Below, one piece after another: positions 12,255-22,690 of a DNA stretch of 64,000 nt (within the stretch, counting starts at the first letter, position 1; each line of letters opens with the position of its first letter). The translations under genes and the position numbers were made by a program. The notes under the pieces are model-generated. The model worked only from the letters and a program-made list of their open reading frames with translations. It searched no databases and was not told the origin of the DNA. Source of the DNA: Apostichopus japonicus (taxonomy: Eukaryota > Echinodermata > Holothuroidea > Aspidochirotida > Stichopodidae); assembly GCF_037975245.1 (NCBI RefSeq), contig NC_092568.1:33760501-33824500 (forward strand), in the 5' to 3' direction.

Positions 12255-15200
12255 CTGCAAGAGAAAGAAAATATAGAAATAAACCAAGTTGAAAACAGCC
12301 TTTACAAATGTGGACCTTCTTAAAGGTTATCATTGTTGCCCCTTAGTATGCCAGAAATCAAGTAATGTTAACTCATGCTCAACTCTTAATGGATGTCCAA
12401 AGGCAGAATGCTATAGTCTTGATATGACATAGTCCAAGCAAAGAACAAAGCAAAAACAAAGGCCAAAAACCGCCCCCCCCCCTCCCAATAAGTCTCATTT
12501 AACATTGTTCATAATTTCTGGGAAAAGTGTTTCGGTTAGAAACACTCAGGAGAAGGAATGGTAGCCAAAATTGAAGATATTTCCTTCTTCTCTGAAATTT
12601 ATTGAAGAGAGAGTTTTTGATAAAACCCACAGTTTTTTTGTATCATTGTAGGCATGTTTTTTTTTTAATAAACCATGTGGATTACCAACCTTTTTTTACA
12701 CTGAACAAAGATGCTGATGTCCAAATATAAAATAATTAGAAAGCATTCAGAAGATTTGAAACTTTGACCTCACCTTCTTCTGTTTGTTTGTGCTCGTGAA
12801 TCATGTATCGGAGTTTGAAGCCACCCCTCACGATGCTTGAATCGGATGAAAACTGAATGCTGACAGAATTAGTTGAACTCTGAATTGGAGCAGGGGGTAC
12901 GTTACCACAGTACCTAAACGTGGAGGAGGAGAGAAAAGAAATCTCCTGTAGAGTAGAGTAAATCTCGAGAAAAAAAAAGCATTTCACAAAAAAAGTGATA
13001 TTTGTTACCACAGTACAACATTGCTTCTTTCTGTAAAAGTGAAACATATATTAATGTTTGGCAGATTCATGTTTTGATGATGAACTGTGACCAGCACAGA
13101 ATGTCAAAGGTGAAGGAAGGGTGGGGGAGTGGGAAATTCTACACTTTCAGATTTAGGCTGGGGCATGAACCTTTATAAAAGGGTGTCCTGGACGGAGTGG
13201 TCCTCCTTGGCTGGGTTTTTAAAAAACCTCCCACTGAATGATTTAGCCCACTGACAATGAAGGAGGGACCCAACCCTCCATACACCACTAGTGGTGAATG
13301 AATGGATAGGGCAGTCTTTCTGAGTGTTTAACCAAGCTTTAAAAGCAAGTTTTTGGAATGCTAACAAAAACAGAGACGGAGAAAGTTTAAGTTATGAGAC
13401 TAAGATGGGTGTGGACCTGGGAAAGTGACTTGAGGTTTACAATAAAGATCTTAAATCAGTAATTGAAGGGGATTAATAGAGAATTGTCTAATAGTTACTT
13501 GATATCGTTGAGGTCCTCTGCTGACACCAGAAGGTAATCCCAGGGGCACTGTGCTGCTGATTCAATGTCCATAAAGAGGAATTGAATCGATATACGAGCT
13601 TTTCTGCCGCCCTGGAGATGTAAAATAATGTTCAGAAAAAATTGTGGGTATAGATTCTGAATTACATATTCATAGATTCTCTATAAATCTCTCTCTTCAG
13701 AATTCAAGACCTGTACAGTTTTTATTCAATGAATGTAATACTCATAATTTGCATTCTACATAACCTGTAATCCAAAAATGGGCTATATTTTACATCTATA
13801 AGTAAATAGTCAAAAACAAGGTATCTTTCTCTTTTCTTCAGATCCAACAGGTAGATTATTTGTTTCTTGATGGGACTTTCTTCATATAAAGGAGGCAATT
13901 GTTTCGAAAAAGATTGCATGTAATACTGTGCATTAGCTTCGTTATATTTGGTCCAGTAGACAATAAATTCCTCTATTAATAGTTTTGCAAATTACTACAC
14001 AATGTTTGTTTAAGTTCATGAAATCAATTAGCATTATCAATTAATCTGTGTCAGAATTACTATCCAATAACCTTAATGAATTCAAATGTAAAAAAAGTCC
14101 CATCTTCTTCCACATGTATCCCTGCCACCTCCTCTCGGATGATGTTTTTTTTTTGTGTCGTTTTGGTACTACATACATCAAATACTAATCCTACCGATTT
14201 CCTTAATGAAGTTACAAATTATTTGACCCTTTTCTCCCTTAGCATTGTGTCCCATACACTCACTTAATGAGGTTACAAATTATTTGATCCTTTTCTCTCC
14301 TTAGCATTGTGTCCGATACACTCACTTAATGAGGTAACATATTATATGACACTTTTCTCTTCTTAGCATTGTGTCCCATGCACTCACTTAATCAGGTTAC
14401 AAATTATATGATCCTTTTCTCTCCTTAGCATTGTGTCCCATACACTCACTTAATGAGGTTACAAATTATTTGATCCTTTTCTCTCTTTAGCGTTTTTGTG
14501 TCCCATACACTCACTTAATGGGGTTACATATTATATGATCCTTTTCTCTTCTTGGCATTGTTGTGTCCCATACACTCACTTAATGAAGTTACATATTATT
14601 TGATCCTTTTCTATCCTTAGCATTGTGTCCCATACACTCATTTAATGAGATTATATATTATTTGATCCTTTTCTCTCCTTAGCATTGCGTCACATACACT
14701 CACCCGTATAGTCCACTCACAGTTCAGACTGTTATGGTAGGGGGATGGAAAGTTTGGTGAAACAATTTCCCCTGACGTTTCTCGTAAAGTCCCTCCGCAG
14801 CCTACTCAAGACAGGAGAAGTTCAAGAAATATGAAAATAAATCTGCAATAACGATACGCAAACATTCTCTTGATGAATAGTCTCTATTAATAATGGTCTG
14901 AGAAATAATCAGACCAAATGGTTATCAAAACATTTCTCTTTAAAGATTCATGTTCCTTGGATAATGCATGATTAACACACTATGCAAAGCTGGTCAATAT
15001 TGTCCAGCATTATTATACTACTAGAGTAACCCAAGTGGTTTTAATGAACATGCTCTATTTGTAACAATTAAATAAAAGGAGTGAAGCTGTAAATCTCCAA
15101 CGAATTCTTTGAAAATTTCTCTGAAGTCTCTGAACTCTCCTGCACATTTAAAAATCTTTGATATTTAAACTAGGACCATGGACGTATCACACATAAAGTA

Positions 15201-18200
15201 TTCACAAATTTCACTAAACTTCTATCAATTTGACTTCTCCTTTAAATACTTTTAACAAAGCAATTGTTAAATCTTCTAATGAATATCTCTGCAGGTAAAA
15301 TTAACTATGTCTGCAAAAAATCTGCTTGTAAAAAAAATCACCTGTATTGCTTGCTCTTCCTGCAGTAGGCAAGAGGTAAATATAAATGATCGGCCTAGGA
15401 CATTGTCCATAAATTGCCAACCCAAATTAAGGGTTGGATAGCTCTATTGGTTACAGCTTTGAATTTCATTCCAGCCTCACATTTTGTTGTTCTTTCATCT
15501 CTGTTATAAAGTTCCTACTTACTATCAGGTTCTGCTGGGGGACCTTGGTTATTGCCACCTTGTGGTTCCTCGGGGGTTCTTGGCCTCCTCCACCCTGGGG
15601 TGGATCTACGGGGTCTGGCACATCAGGAACTGTATCTCCAGAAGATGATGAACCTTTGAAAAGATGATGAACAAATGATGCTGGCAATAGTCCCCAAAAG
15701 AACAGTTTACACTTGTGAAGAAAATGGAGAGTAGTATGTGTATGTTTAACCACGAGAGAATATGTAAATGGTAGGTTCTAGCTAGTTACGATTGTACTGC
15801 TATATGTATGTACGTAGTAAGTCATAGATGCTTGTGATTTGAGTGTTTTGTATGTGTAGTAGATTGTAGATGGTTATGATTAAAACCATATAATATGTAC
15901 TATATATGTGTGTAGTAGATTGTATTTGCTTGTGTGATGCCGTACGTGCGACACAAAAGAAGAGTCAAAACCGATGACTTGTTCTGCTCCAATTTATTGG
16001 GGTTATAGGGCCATTACTGGGTATGAAAGCCAGTAAAACATACGAAAGAACATAAAAGAGGACGTTAAAGAGGAAGGTAAAGAGGACAGTTGTACAACGG
16101 CCACCGGACGGATTCGTTAGTCCTGCAAACAGCTATCACATCTCAAAGGCGATTGCTACGTTCAAAAATCAAGAAAGACAGAAATGGTTGAGAAGTTCAA
16201 GATACATGTTCTTCTTACAGTGGTAAGAAGGCGTGTGTGCGGAAGCAACGCTAACGATAGCTTAAACTGAAGGGTGCTCCATATCAAAACAATAGGGACC
16301 ACTGTCTTAGTGAGTAATATTACAGATGAACAATAGAGTCCACTGTGCTATGCGCGTAGATACAGGCAAATTGTTGGGTCACAGGTCAGAAAAGTTGTTA
16401 GAGTTGTTGAATATAGATTACACCACTTTCCCTCACACTTGTGTTTGTAGTGCTATGTGTATGTGTGTATTAAAATGAAGGTGACATCCCTTATGTTCCG
16501 ACGTCTCTATGTTCCGACGTCTCTATGTTCCGACAAATTGTTTGGACTCTTAATTTTTTTTTTTACCCAATTTTCTTTTGGAGACTCAATCTTTTTGGTC
16601 CCCCATTTTTCGGACCAATTTTTTTGGGGGGGCTTAATTTTTTGGGCCCCACATTTTTTGGGACCCAATTTTTTTTTGGGGGACTCAGTTTTTTGGACCA
16701 ACATTTTTTCTGACCTACCTTTTTGAGGACACAATTTTTTGGACGCACCAAATGTTTTTCAGGAAAAAATGGGCCCAAAGTTTGTTATGACACAAATAGT
16801 GCTTGTGACCGAAAAATGCTTGTGACCCGAAATTTAATTGTTTGTACTCAAATTTTTTGGGACCAAAATCAGTTCGGTCAAAAATAATTTCGGTCCGGAA
16901 AAAGTTGGTCCGAAAACATGTTGGTGTCAAAAATTTTGGTCCAAAAAAAATTTGGTCATAAAAATATATTGGTCCAAAATAATTTTGGTCCGAAAAAGTT
17001 GGTCTGAAAACATGTTGGTCAACAATTTTGGTCCAAAAAAAATTGAGTCCGAAAACAATTTGGGTAAAAAAAATTAGAGTCCAAAAAAATTGTCGGAACA
17101 TAGAGACGTCGGAACATAGAGACGTCGGAACATAGAGACGTCGGAACATAGAGATGTAACCAAAATGAATGATGTATATATGTGTAGTGTTATATATATA
17201 TATGGCATGTAGGTTTTAGATGGTTATGATCACTACCGAATAATATGTACTTTTTGTATGTAGTAGAATGTATATGCTTGTGATTGTAGTGCTATGTGTA
17301 CGTGTGTAGTAAAACGGCAGATGTGTGTATATATGTGTAGTGCTATATGTATATATACGTGGCATGTAGATTGTTGCTGGATTTGACATGATAGTTTTAT
17401 GTGTATAATTATATATTTGTGTAGATGCTTGTGAATTGGTATATGTCGTGTGTATATGTGAGTTATCGATGCTTGCGACACAGTATTACATTATATGTAG
17501 TGCTAATGAGTATGTATTACATTATGGGCAAAGTCAACCATCAGTGAAGGCGTGGTGCAGCTGGCAAGAAGAACATACCGCAATTACTAGGTTCCCCCAT
17601 TTGGAATTCTCACCATGAACTAGAATCTCCTGACCTTTTCAAAATTGCCATTCATGCAGTGATTTTGAGTAGAGTCTTACATGGATTATTTTGCCAAATA
17701 TTTGGGGTCTACACCCTGAATTTGAAATAACTTTGTTCACCATGTGGTGTCTTCATCTCCCAACGTACTTGAGAAAATGCTCAGATGCTGAAGGGGCAAG
17801 AAGAAGAAGAAGAAGAAGAAGAAGAAGAAGAAGAAGAAGAAGAAGAAGAAGAAGAAGAAGAAGAAGAAGAAGAAGAAGAAGAAGAAGAAGAAGAAGAAGA
17901 AGAAGAAGAAGAAGAAGAAGAAGAAGAAGAAGAAGAAGAAGAAGAAGAAGAAGAAGAAGAAGAAGAAGAAGAAGAAGAAGAAGAAGAAGAAGAAGAAGAA
18001 GAAGAAGAAGAAGAAGAAGAAGAAGAAGAAGAAGAAGAAGAAGAAGAAGAAGAAGAAGAAGAAGAAGAAGAAGAAGAAAAGAAGAAGAAGAAGAAGAAGA
18101 AGAAGAAGAAGAAGAAGAAGAAGAAGAAGAAGAAGAAAGAAGAAGAAGAAGAAGAAGAAGAAGAAGAAGAAGAAGAAGAAGAAGAAGAAGAAGAGAAGAA

Positions 18201-21200
18201 GAAGAAGAAGAAGAAGAAGAAGAAGAAGAAGAAGAAGAAGAAGAAGAAGAAGAAGAAGAAGAAGAAGAAGAAGAAGAAGAAGAAGAAGAAGAAGAAGAAG
18301 AAGAAGAAGAAGAAGAAGAAGAAGAAGAAGAAGAAGAAGAAGAAGAAGAAGAAGAAGAAGAAGAAGAAGAAGAAGAAGAAGAAGAAGAAGAAGAAGAAGA
18401 AGAAGAAGAAGAAGAGAGTGGAAATTAAAACTTACTACACAATTGCGTTCCGACACATGTATCATATCCAGATGGGCATTGACTACAGGGATAACCACTC
18501 ACATACGGTCTCTCACCAACATAGTTACCCCTTTAAGAAACAGGAAAACAAGAATATATAATAATAAAGATACAGTACTAGCGAGTACTATTATATTTCA
18601 AGGCAGAATGTAGGCCAATGCTACCTGATTTATCGACTGTGGTGGCGCTGTTCGTGGCCACCAGTAGTAACGAAGCACCTTACTGCTGATGATGATATGA
18701 TCCCCTAACTCCTGCTGACAGCTTTCTGACAGGAAAACATTCTCTTCAACTTTAATGAATACATTCGTTCTTTCCAACGTAAAACTATAATTGCCTTAGT
18801 TCCCTACTACTCATAAACACGGTCAACAAAGCTGATGAAGGTGCCACGAGCCAAGATCTAAGGCTCCATTATCAATGTCACATGGTTTTCTGGTAATTGC
18901 TATCAACTCATGTCTTGAAACGTCTAGGAAGTGGTTTTAATCTATCTGTAAGACATCACTTTACAATTCAGAGTGTGTTCTTAACAGCTGCCAGAGGAAT
19001 ATGGACAATTATATCTATTTCATGGCACACAGACATATTCTTACAGACTCCATGGTGTGTAAGTAGCCTATATGTTTCAAAAGAAGGTGATAAAATATGC
19101 AAATCAACATATGGACTAAATAAAATGAAGCTGCCTTGAACATTTCAATATTCCCTTGATCATGGAAGCAAATGCTAACGTATGTCACACCAAATCGTAT
19201 TACTGTGCATGAAGTTGTCTGAAGATGTCTGAGGTAAAAAAAATGATTTTCTTGAAAGGGAACAATTTTAATTTGCAGGGAGTATTCAAGCTATACATAA
19301 TTTAATAGGCTATACAATGGGTAGACAACAATTGCATCGAATTTTATAACAACACATGATATCATCAAACAGCGTTAATTTTGTGATAGTACTCACCCTT
19401 CACCATAATTACAGACTAATATTGAAGCAGGTGACCAACCAAGTCCTTGGAGAGGGGAGCAACTGGCTACGGCACAACCGACATGAGTAGTTTCTGCCCA
19501 GACAACCTGTTAAATAAAAACATGTAAAAACATGTTACAGTCATGCTGATTCAATGCTTAATTAATGTATTTCTAATAATGCAAAATATCTTGAGGATTA
19601 CATTGATCTGTCACAATCGTATTTCCACTGATGAAAATATCCTGAGGATTACATTAAAAGCACCATCCATGTGACAAAATGAAAACCATTTTGAGTTTTT
19701 CACCATATTTGGTGAATGACAGCCCAAGAGCTGATCACAAGACTGACAGCTGTGTATTCATACAAAGTTTTGTCACAAAACTTCAAAATTTGAAAGATAG
19801 ATGAAACATATCAAACAGGTAGAAGAATTTAAGAACTGTTATCTATAAAATCTCTACCCAAAATCTTTTCCATTAAGTGGTTAATGATGAATCTAACTTG
19901 TATCGTCTCTATGACACATTACCACCTGCTATGCTCAGGGTTTAAAATAATGGTCATGTAACGTTTCTCGGTCGGGATAAACCATTTAATTGGTGCTTCA
20001 TGCATCTATGTCTCTTTACCTGTAAAAATTCGACATTATCAAATACTTAATGCTACTGGAACAATTGCTTGATGCCTGAGAACAAGACGCTCTTTTAATC
20101 ACTGGCCAGACATGTAGTGAGTCCATGCGTGTACTCAAATTCTACCATAGTGGTCTGGTACTCATACTCAGGGCTTTTGGAAATCTATCACAGATTACAG
20201 AGCCAAGACTGAGTACTCTCACTTAGAGCCCTGTACTAATACTAGTATTCACAATATTCACAAACAAAATAAAATTTCTACTTGTAATAGTACTCAAATT
20301 CTATCATAGTGGTCTGGTACTCACACTCAGGGCTTTTGGAAATCTATCACAGATAACACAGCCAAGACTGAGTACTATCACTTAGAGCCTTGTACTCTTA
20401 CTTGTACTCAAAAACAAAAAGGAAATTTTTACTCGAAATGGTACTCAAATTCTATCATAGTGGTCTGGAACTTATACTCAGGGCTTTTGAAAATCTATCA
20501 AAGATACTACAGCCAAGACTGACTACTCTCAGTTAGAGCCTTGTACTCATACTTGTACTTACAACCAAAAGGAAATTTTTACCCGAAATTGTACTCAAAT
20601 TTTATCATAGTGGTCTGGTACTCACACTATGGGGGTTTATAAATCTATCCCAGATACTACAGCCAAGACTGAGTACTCTGACCCAGAGCCTTCAACGCTT
20701 CTAGTACTCACAAACAAACGGTAATTTCTACTCGACATTCATGCCGTGCTACTCTCACTGCCAAGTCTGTAACTGACATTATTTAGCTACTACCAGATAC
20801 AGAAAATGTAGCTTGATGCCAATGGATGACTGCACACACCTGTGTGTAATGTCCACAAACTCCAGAGCACGAGTTGGAGTTATAATCGTAGTATTCCTTC
20901 TCATCATCCCATGATTCCACCATCTCGAACAGGTTCCAGCTACTGCTATCACCAGACCCGGCCCAAATGTTCTGGCCGACGTAACCGAAAGGGGAGATGT
21001 TATCTGGATTGCCGTGGGCAAAGCTACATTCGTCTGCCCAGCCTTGAGCCATATTGGCCAAGTGATCATCCCATTGCTTTGAAGGGAACAAATACAGAAG
21101 CGATGAGATCAAATTGACCGTTTTAAATATCACGAGTCACGAAAATTTGAGATGGTGATGCAGAGGAAATTATACCTAGATGTTTCGATATTGTTTGAAG

Positions 21201-22690
21201 AAGAACATGTTATTCAGGGCATGATTGTTTTATGGAGGAACTTAAAAAGCAATTGATACATTTTCAACTACAAACAGATGTGGAGGTTGACTTAAATAAT
21301 GACTTCAGGTATGATCCCCTCCCCCTCCTACATCGGTTATATACTACATAGTAAAATAATGAGTACTAACATGCAATCCCCCCCCCCCCCCCCACTTAAT
21401 ACACTCTCATTGAAGCACTCTCCCCTCGATGCTCGGATACAATTTATTGTACAATTTTGGCACTCAGCAATGTAAGTACTGTAGATTTTGTCAACTCTCC
21501 TTTACTTTTGTGAATCTTTTGCAATATCAGTTTGCTATTTAGTTTATTTCATTGCTTATTCTTTTAGGGTTTATAACCCTTTAGTATTTTTATTGCAGTA
21601 AATGTGGAAATTAATATTATTTCATTCAATATTTAATTTAATATTTTGGAAGGTCAGCTAGAGTGTCTGGGAAATTATTGTAACATCTTAAGCATACCAA
21701 CATGATGTAGGTAATACTGATGACTGTTAAATTCCAAAGGGAAGGATATTAATCCATAGATACATTCTAATCTAAAGGGCTTGAGATTTAGCAACATGAA
21801 ATGATTTTGCAACTGAGGAAAATTTTATGGGATTTTCAAGATACATACATGTGTTTACAACATTATCATGCAGTATTGAACTCTATAATGAACACAAGGG
21901 AAAGCTGCATACAGGAAAGGCAGAGGAGAATGGGAAGGTGCAGAAAACCTTGTGCAACAGACTCCCACCACTTTTCATAAAATACCACTTCTAAAATTCC
22001 ATATACTAGGACTTATTCATTTTGATTCTGATGCAATTTAAGTTGCGAACTGAAAGGTCGGAATTTAGTTCCATAAAACAAATTGAGTAGTGAAACATAA
22101 TTTGCAATACTTACCAGTTGGACCATATTTGCAGCATACGGTCTTGCTTCACTTCTGAAATGGTTATGTGCTTCCAGGAATATTCCCTTCTCTTCTTCAC
22201 TAAGTCGATTTTGCGTTCCACCAATAACATTTGATCTCCTCATACCTTCAGGAGAACTCATAATACCAATCGCATGTGCGGTCTCCGCAGGATGTTCCCT
22301 CGGTATCGGCGGCATTGGTCCATTCTGCTGAGACGAGTGTCTTCTCGAGTCTTCCTTGACGAGACGATGTCTTCCCTGTCCCCGATTTGGTCGATTACCA
22401 TCTTCCCTACTTTGCTGTTCATTGCCAGATGGTGCTTCATCCTCCACAACCTCTCCTACAGGGGTTTCTCGATTATTTCCTCGATCCCTTCCTTTCTTAC
22501 CACGCCTCCGCTCCAAGTTTTCCTGCTCCTGTGGGGACGCATCTCGATCCCTTCCACCTCGTTCTCTTTCATCTCTCTGCTGCGGACGATCTTGATGACG
22601 GTCAGATCCCTTCTTAGCCTTACCTTTCTTGCCATGAGAAACAACTACCAGGCAGAGAAGCATCAACAACAGGACAAACTTTAGCCTCAT
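9758..22690 (-). CDS. Secreted CAP-domain protein with two CUB domains (11 exons)
   Basis: Exons: 22115-22690, 20840-21076, 19397-19506, 18436-18530, 15523-15653, 14704-14801, 13499-13611, 12774-12913, 12154-12254, 10452-10567 and 9758-9884. All junctions are GT-AG and phases agree, apart from a one-base shortfall in exon 5. The product has about 614 residues: signal peptide 1-20, charged disordered region ~21-160, CAP domain ~163-307, cysteine-rich hinge ~308-340, Pro/Gly/acidic linker ~340-383, CUB1 ~385-499 and CUB2 ~503-614. CAP signatures seen are 'HNHFR', 'CSFAHGN', 'GQNIW', 'GHYTQVVW' and '[15 protein letters not shown]'. Each CUB has its four cysteines in the normal order. CAP proteins act extracellularly in binding or sequestering ligands, and CUB domains bind proteins or glycans; the partner here is unknown. 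The protein stops directly after CUB2 with no protease domain or transmembrane segment. It is either a CRISP/PI15-type secreted protein or a matrix component. Confidence 0.9.
10931..11210. repeat. ~42-bp minisatellite, about 7 units, in CAP-CUB intron
   Basis: Units built on 'gaagtaactggttacatcg' and 'ctgctgttaatctatctcaa' recur at 40-45 bp spacing and become degenerate at the right end. It lies between exons 10 and 9 and is not coding. Confidence 0.88.
11590..11905 (+). repeat. Dispersed repeat 'C', copy 1
   Basis: The block running from 'gtgaaattcgggcaatatgc' through 'ggaagggtaataacacggc' to 'caaattgggctcctacg' recurs at about 42022-42250 and 62010-62275 in the same orientation. In those two places it lies inside hAT-type MITEs, so this copy is probably also a MITE remnant. 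The first two copies carry the 'ttcgggcaatatgctga' head; the third lacks it. Confidence 0.8.
11998..12070 (+). tRNA. tRNA-Thr(UGU)-like sequence, degenerate (pseudogene or SINE head)
   Basis: Exactly 73 nt can be laid out as a tRNA: a 7-bp acceptor stem (GGCTGGA with TCTAGCC, one G-T pair), an A-box TAGCTCAGTTGGTAG, an anticodon loop TTTGTAA giving UGU, a B-box-like AGTTCAAATCC and a discriminator A. The D stem has one mismatch, the anticodon stem two and the T stem three, so it is unlikely to be a working tRNA. It lies antisense inside an intron of the CAP-CUB gene, as expected of a SINE or tRNA pseudogene. Confidence 0.55.
12774..14801 (-). CDS. CAP-CUB gene exons 6-8: CUB1
   Basis: Exon 6 (14704-14801) encodes [18 protein letters not shown] and ends at 'NCEWTIR'. 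Exon 7 (13499-13611) gives '[17 protein letters not shown]' and 'CPWDYLLV'. Exon 8 (12774-12913) starts [20 protein letters not shown] and ends '[13 protein letters not shown]'. This is a complete CUB with four Cys (CGG, NCEW, CPWD, YCGN) and the acidic 'DIE' and 'WDY' positions that hold Ca2+ in calcium-binding CUBs, from family knowledge. Phases are 0/2/1, all joining correctly. Confidence 0.88.
14196..14703. repeat. ~63-bp minisatellite repeating a splice-donor-containing unit, ~8 units
   Basis: Each unit contains (plus strand) 'cattgtgtcccatacactcac' followed by 'ttaatgaggttacaaattat' and 'gatccttttctctccttag'. The array abuts the donor of exon 6: the last unit's 'actcac' is the real GTGAGT donor at 14698-14703. 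Six other units also contain GTGAGT on the gene strand, and one has ATGAGT. Confidence 0.92.
15434..15480 (+). repeat. Possible second tRNA-derived SINE head
   Basis: 'gggttggatagctctattgg' resembles the A-box region at 11998 ('ggctggatagctcagttgg'), and both are followed by an 'attcCAGCC/attcTAGCC' end and a T-rich stretch. No B box survives. It lies in the intron just past exon 5. Confidence 0.3.
15523..15653 (-). CDS. CAP-CUB gene exon 5: Pro/Gly linker with apparent 1-bp deletion
   Basis: The incoming phase opens as '[27 protein letters not shown]'-like linker sequence, but the exon must end in phase 1 to join exon 6 correctly. As written it ends in phase 0. The two halves are reconciled if the run of five C (plus-strand G at 15572-15576) had one more base: downstream then reads as low-complexity P/E/Q/G/N linker and ends '...AEPD', joining exon 6 as S-CGG. 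So the gene is either frameshifted in this haplotype, or this is a homopolymer sequencing or assembly error. Splice signals are intact (CAAAG/GT acceptor, GTAAGT donor). Confidence 0.75.
15760..17500. repeat. Irregular GT/TA-rich repeats around a MITE, in CAP-CUB intron 4
   Basis: Phrases such as 'gtgtagtgctatatgtat', 'tagtagattgtag' and 'atgcttgtgatt' recur at 15780-15930, 16440-16475 and 17165-17480, so one old GT-rich minisatellite was interrupted. The break at about 15937-16430 is filled by unique sequence with no protein homology that I recognise. The break at 16480-17161 is a MITE. Confidence 0.6.
16480..17161. mobile_element. Foldback MITE, 682 bp, 8-bp target duplication
   Basis: Terminal inverted repeats GGTGACATCCCTTATGTTCC and its counterpart GGAACATAGAGATGTAACC are flanked by a perfect AAAATGAA duplication (16472-16479 and 17162-17169). 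Next to each end the 15-bp unit 'TATGTTCCGACGTCTC' is repeated three or four times. The interior consists of imperfect 'ggtccaaaaaaattt' and 'gggggactcaatttttt' blocks that are mutually complementary, so the whole element can fold into one long hairpin. No coding capacity. Hundreds of residues of apparent ORF here are an artefact of this structure. Confidence 0.85.
17798..18415. repeat. (GAA)n/(TTC)n microsatellite, ~618 bp, ~205 repeats
   Basis: An almost pure GAA array with only three single-base phase shifts (near 18078, 18137 and 18193). In the CAP-CUB transcript it is UUC, in the intron after exon 4 and 18 bp beyond that exon's donor. The long poly-Arg/Glu/Lys and poly-Leu/Phe open frames over it are artefacts. 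Confidence 0.97.
18436..19506 (-). CDS. CAP-CUB gene exons 3 and 4: CAP C-terminal signature and Cys hinge
   Basis: Exon 3 (19397-19506) encodes [13 protein letters not shown], continuing the CAP 'GHYTQ-V-W--T--VGC' signature, and ends 'LVCNYGEG' with the domain's closing motif. Exon 4 (18436-18530) encodes '[20 protein letters not shown]' and four further hinge residues including two Cys, matching the CRISP/CRISPLD 'GN--G--PY--G-PCS-CP' hinge. The intron between them (18531-19396) shows no feature. The exon 4 donor (GTAAGT, 18430-18435) lies only 18 bp from the end of the GAA microsatellite. Confidence 0.88.
20131..20745. repeat. 150-159 bp tandem repeat, 4 units, CAP-CUB intron 2
   Basis: Units start at 20131, 20290, 20441 and 20591 with 'gtactcaaattctatcatag' and continue 'tggtctggtactcacactcag' and 'agccaagactgagtactctc'. 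The intron is 1.33 kb and this array makes up nearly half of it. Confidence 0.92.
20840..21076 (-). CDS. CAP-CUB gene exon 2: CAP core with tetrad residues
   Basis: Phase 0 at both ends, 79 codons beginning [17 protein letters not shown] and ending CGHYTQ. It carries His213 (CSFAH), Glu251 (WDDE) and His268 (GHYTQ), three of the four residues of the classic CAP tetrad. The fourth position, Glu in 'GEN', is Gln227 here ('VGQNIW'), as in the PI15/CRISPLD group from family knowledge. Six-plus acidic residues surround 'EKEYYDY'. Confidence 0.9.
21077..22114. other. CAP-CUB intron 1; no feature recognised
   Basis: AT-rich intron with a C-run near 21377. No exon-like or repeat-like block is seen. 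Donor GTAAGT and acceptor CAAAG are clear. Confidence 0.5.
22115..22690 (-). CDS. CAP-CUB gene exon 1: signal peptide, charged segment, start of CAP domain
   Basis: The start is the ATG at 22690, followed by [20 protein letters not shown], a clear signal peptide with likely cleavage after Gly20. Residues 21-150 are dominated by K, R, D, E, Q and G (for example '[11 protein letters not shown]', '[12 protein letters not shown]'), so disordered and highly charged. Such segments are common in secreted matrix-binding or heparin-binding proteins. The last ~30 residues enter the CAP fold ('[11 protein letters not shown]', 'AANMVQL'). The donor is CTG/GTAAGT in phase 0. An upstream TTG in frame is not used as a start in animals, so the ATG is preferred. 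Confidence 0.88.

Noticed and set aside
16457..17149. Open frames with repeated WGG/FGP or KKIG-type motifs
   Set aside because: They lie in a hairpin MITE with a perfect 8-bp target duplication, and the apparent repeats come from its self-complementary interior.
17691..18561. Open frames of about 245-258 residues on both strands made of poly-Arg/Glu/Lys or poly-Leu/Phe
   Set aside because: They are translations of the GAA/TTC microsatellite in an intron.
22258..22684. Several plus-strand open frames opposite CAP-CUB exon 1
   Set aside because: They are antisense shadows of a low-complexity Arg/Asp/Glu-rich coding exon.
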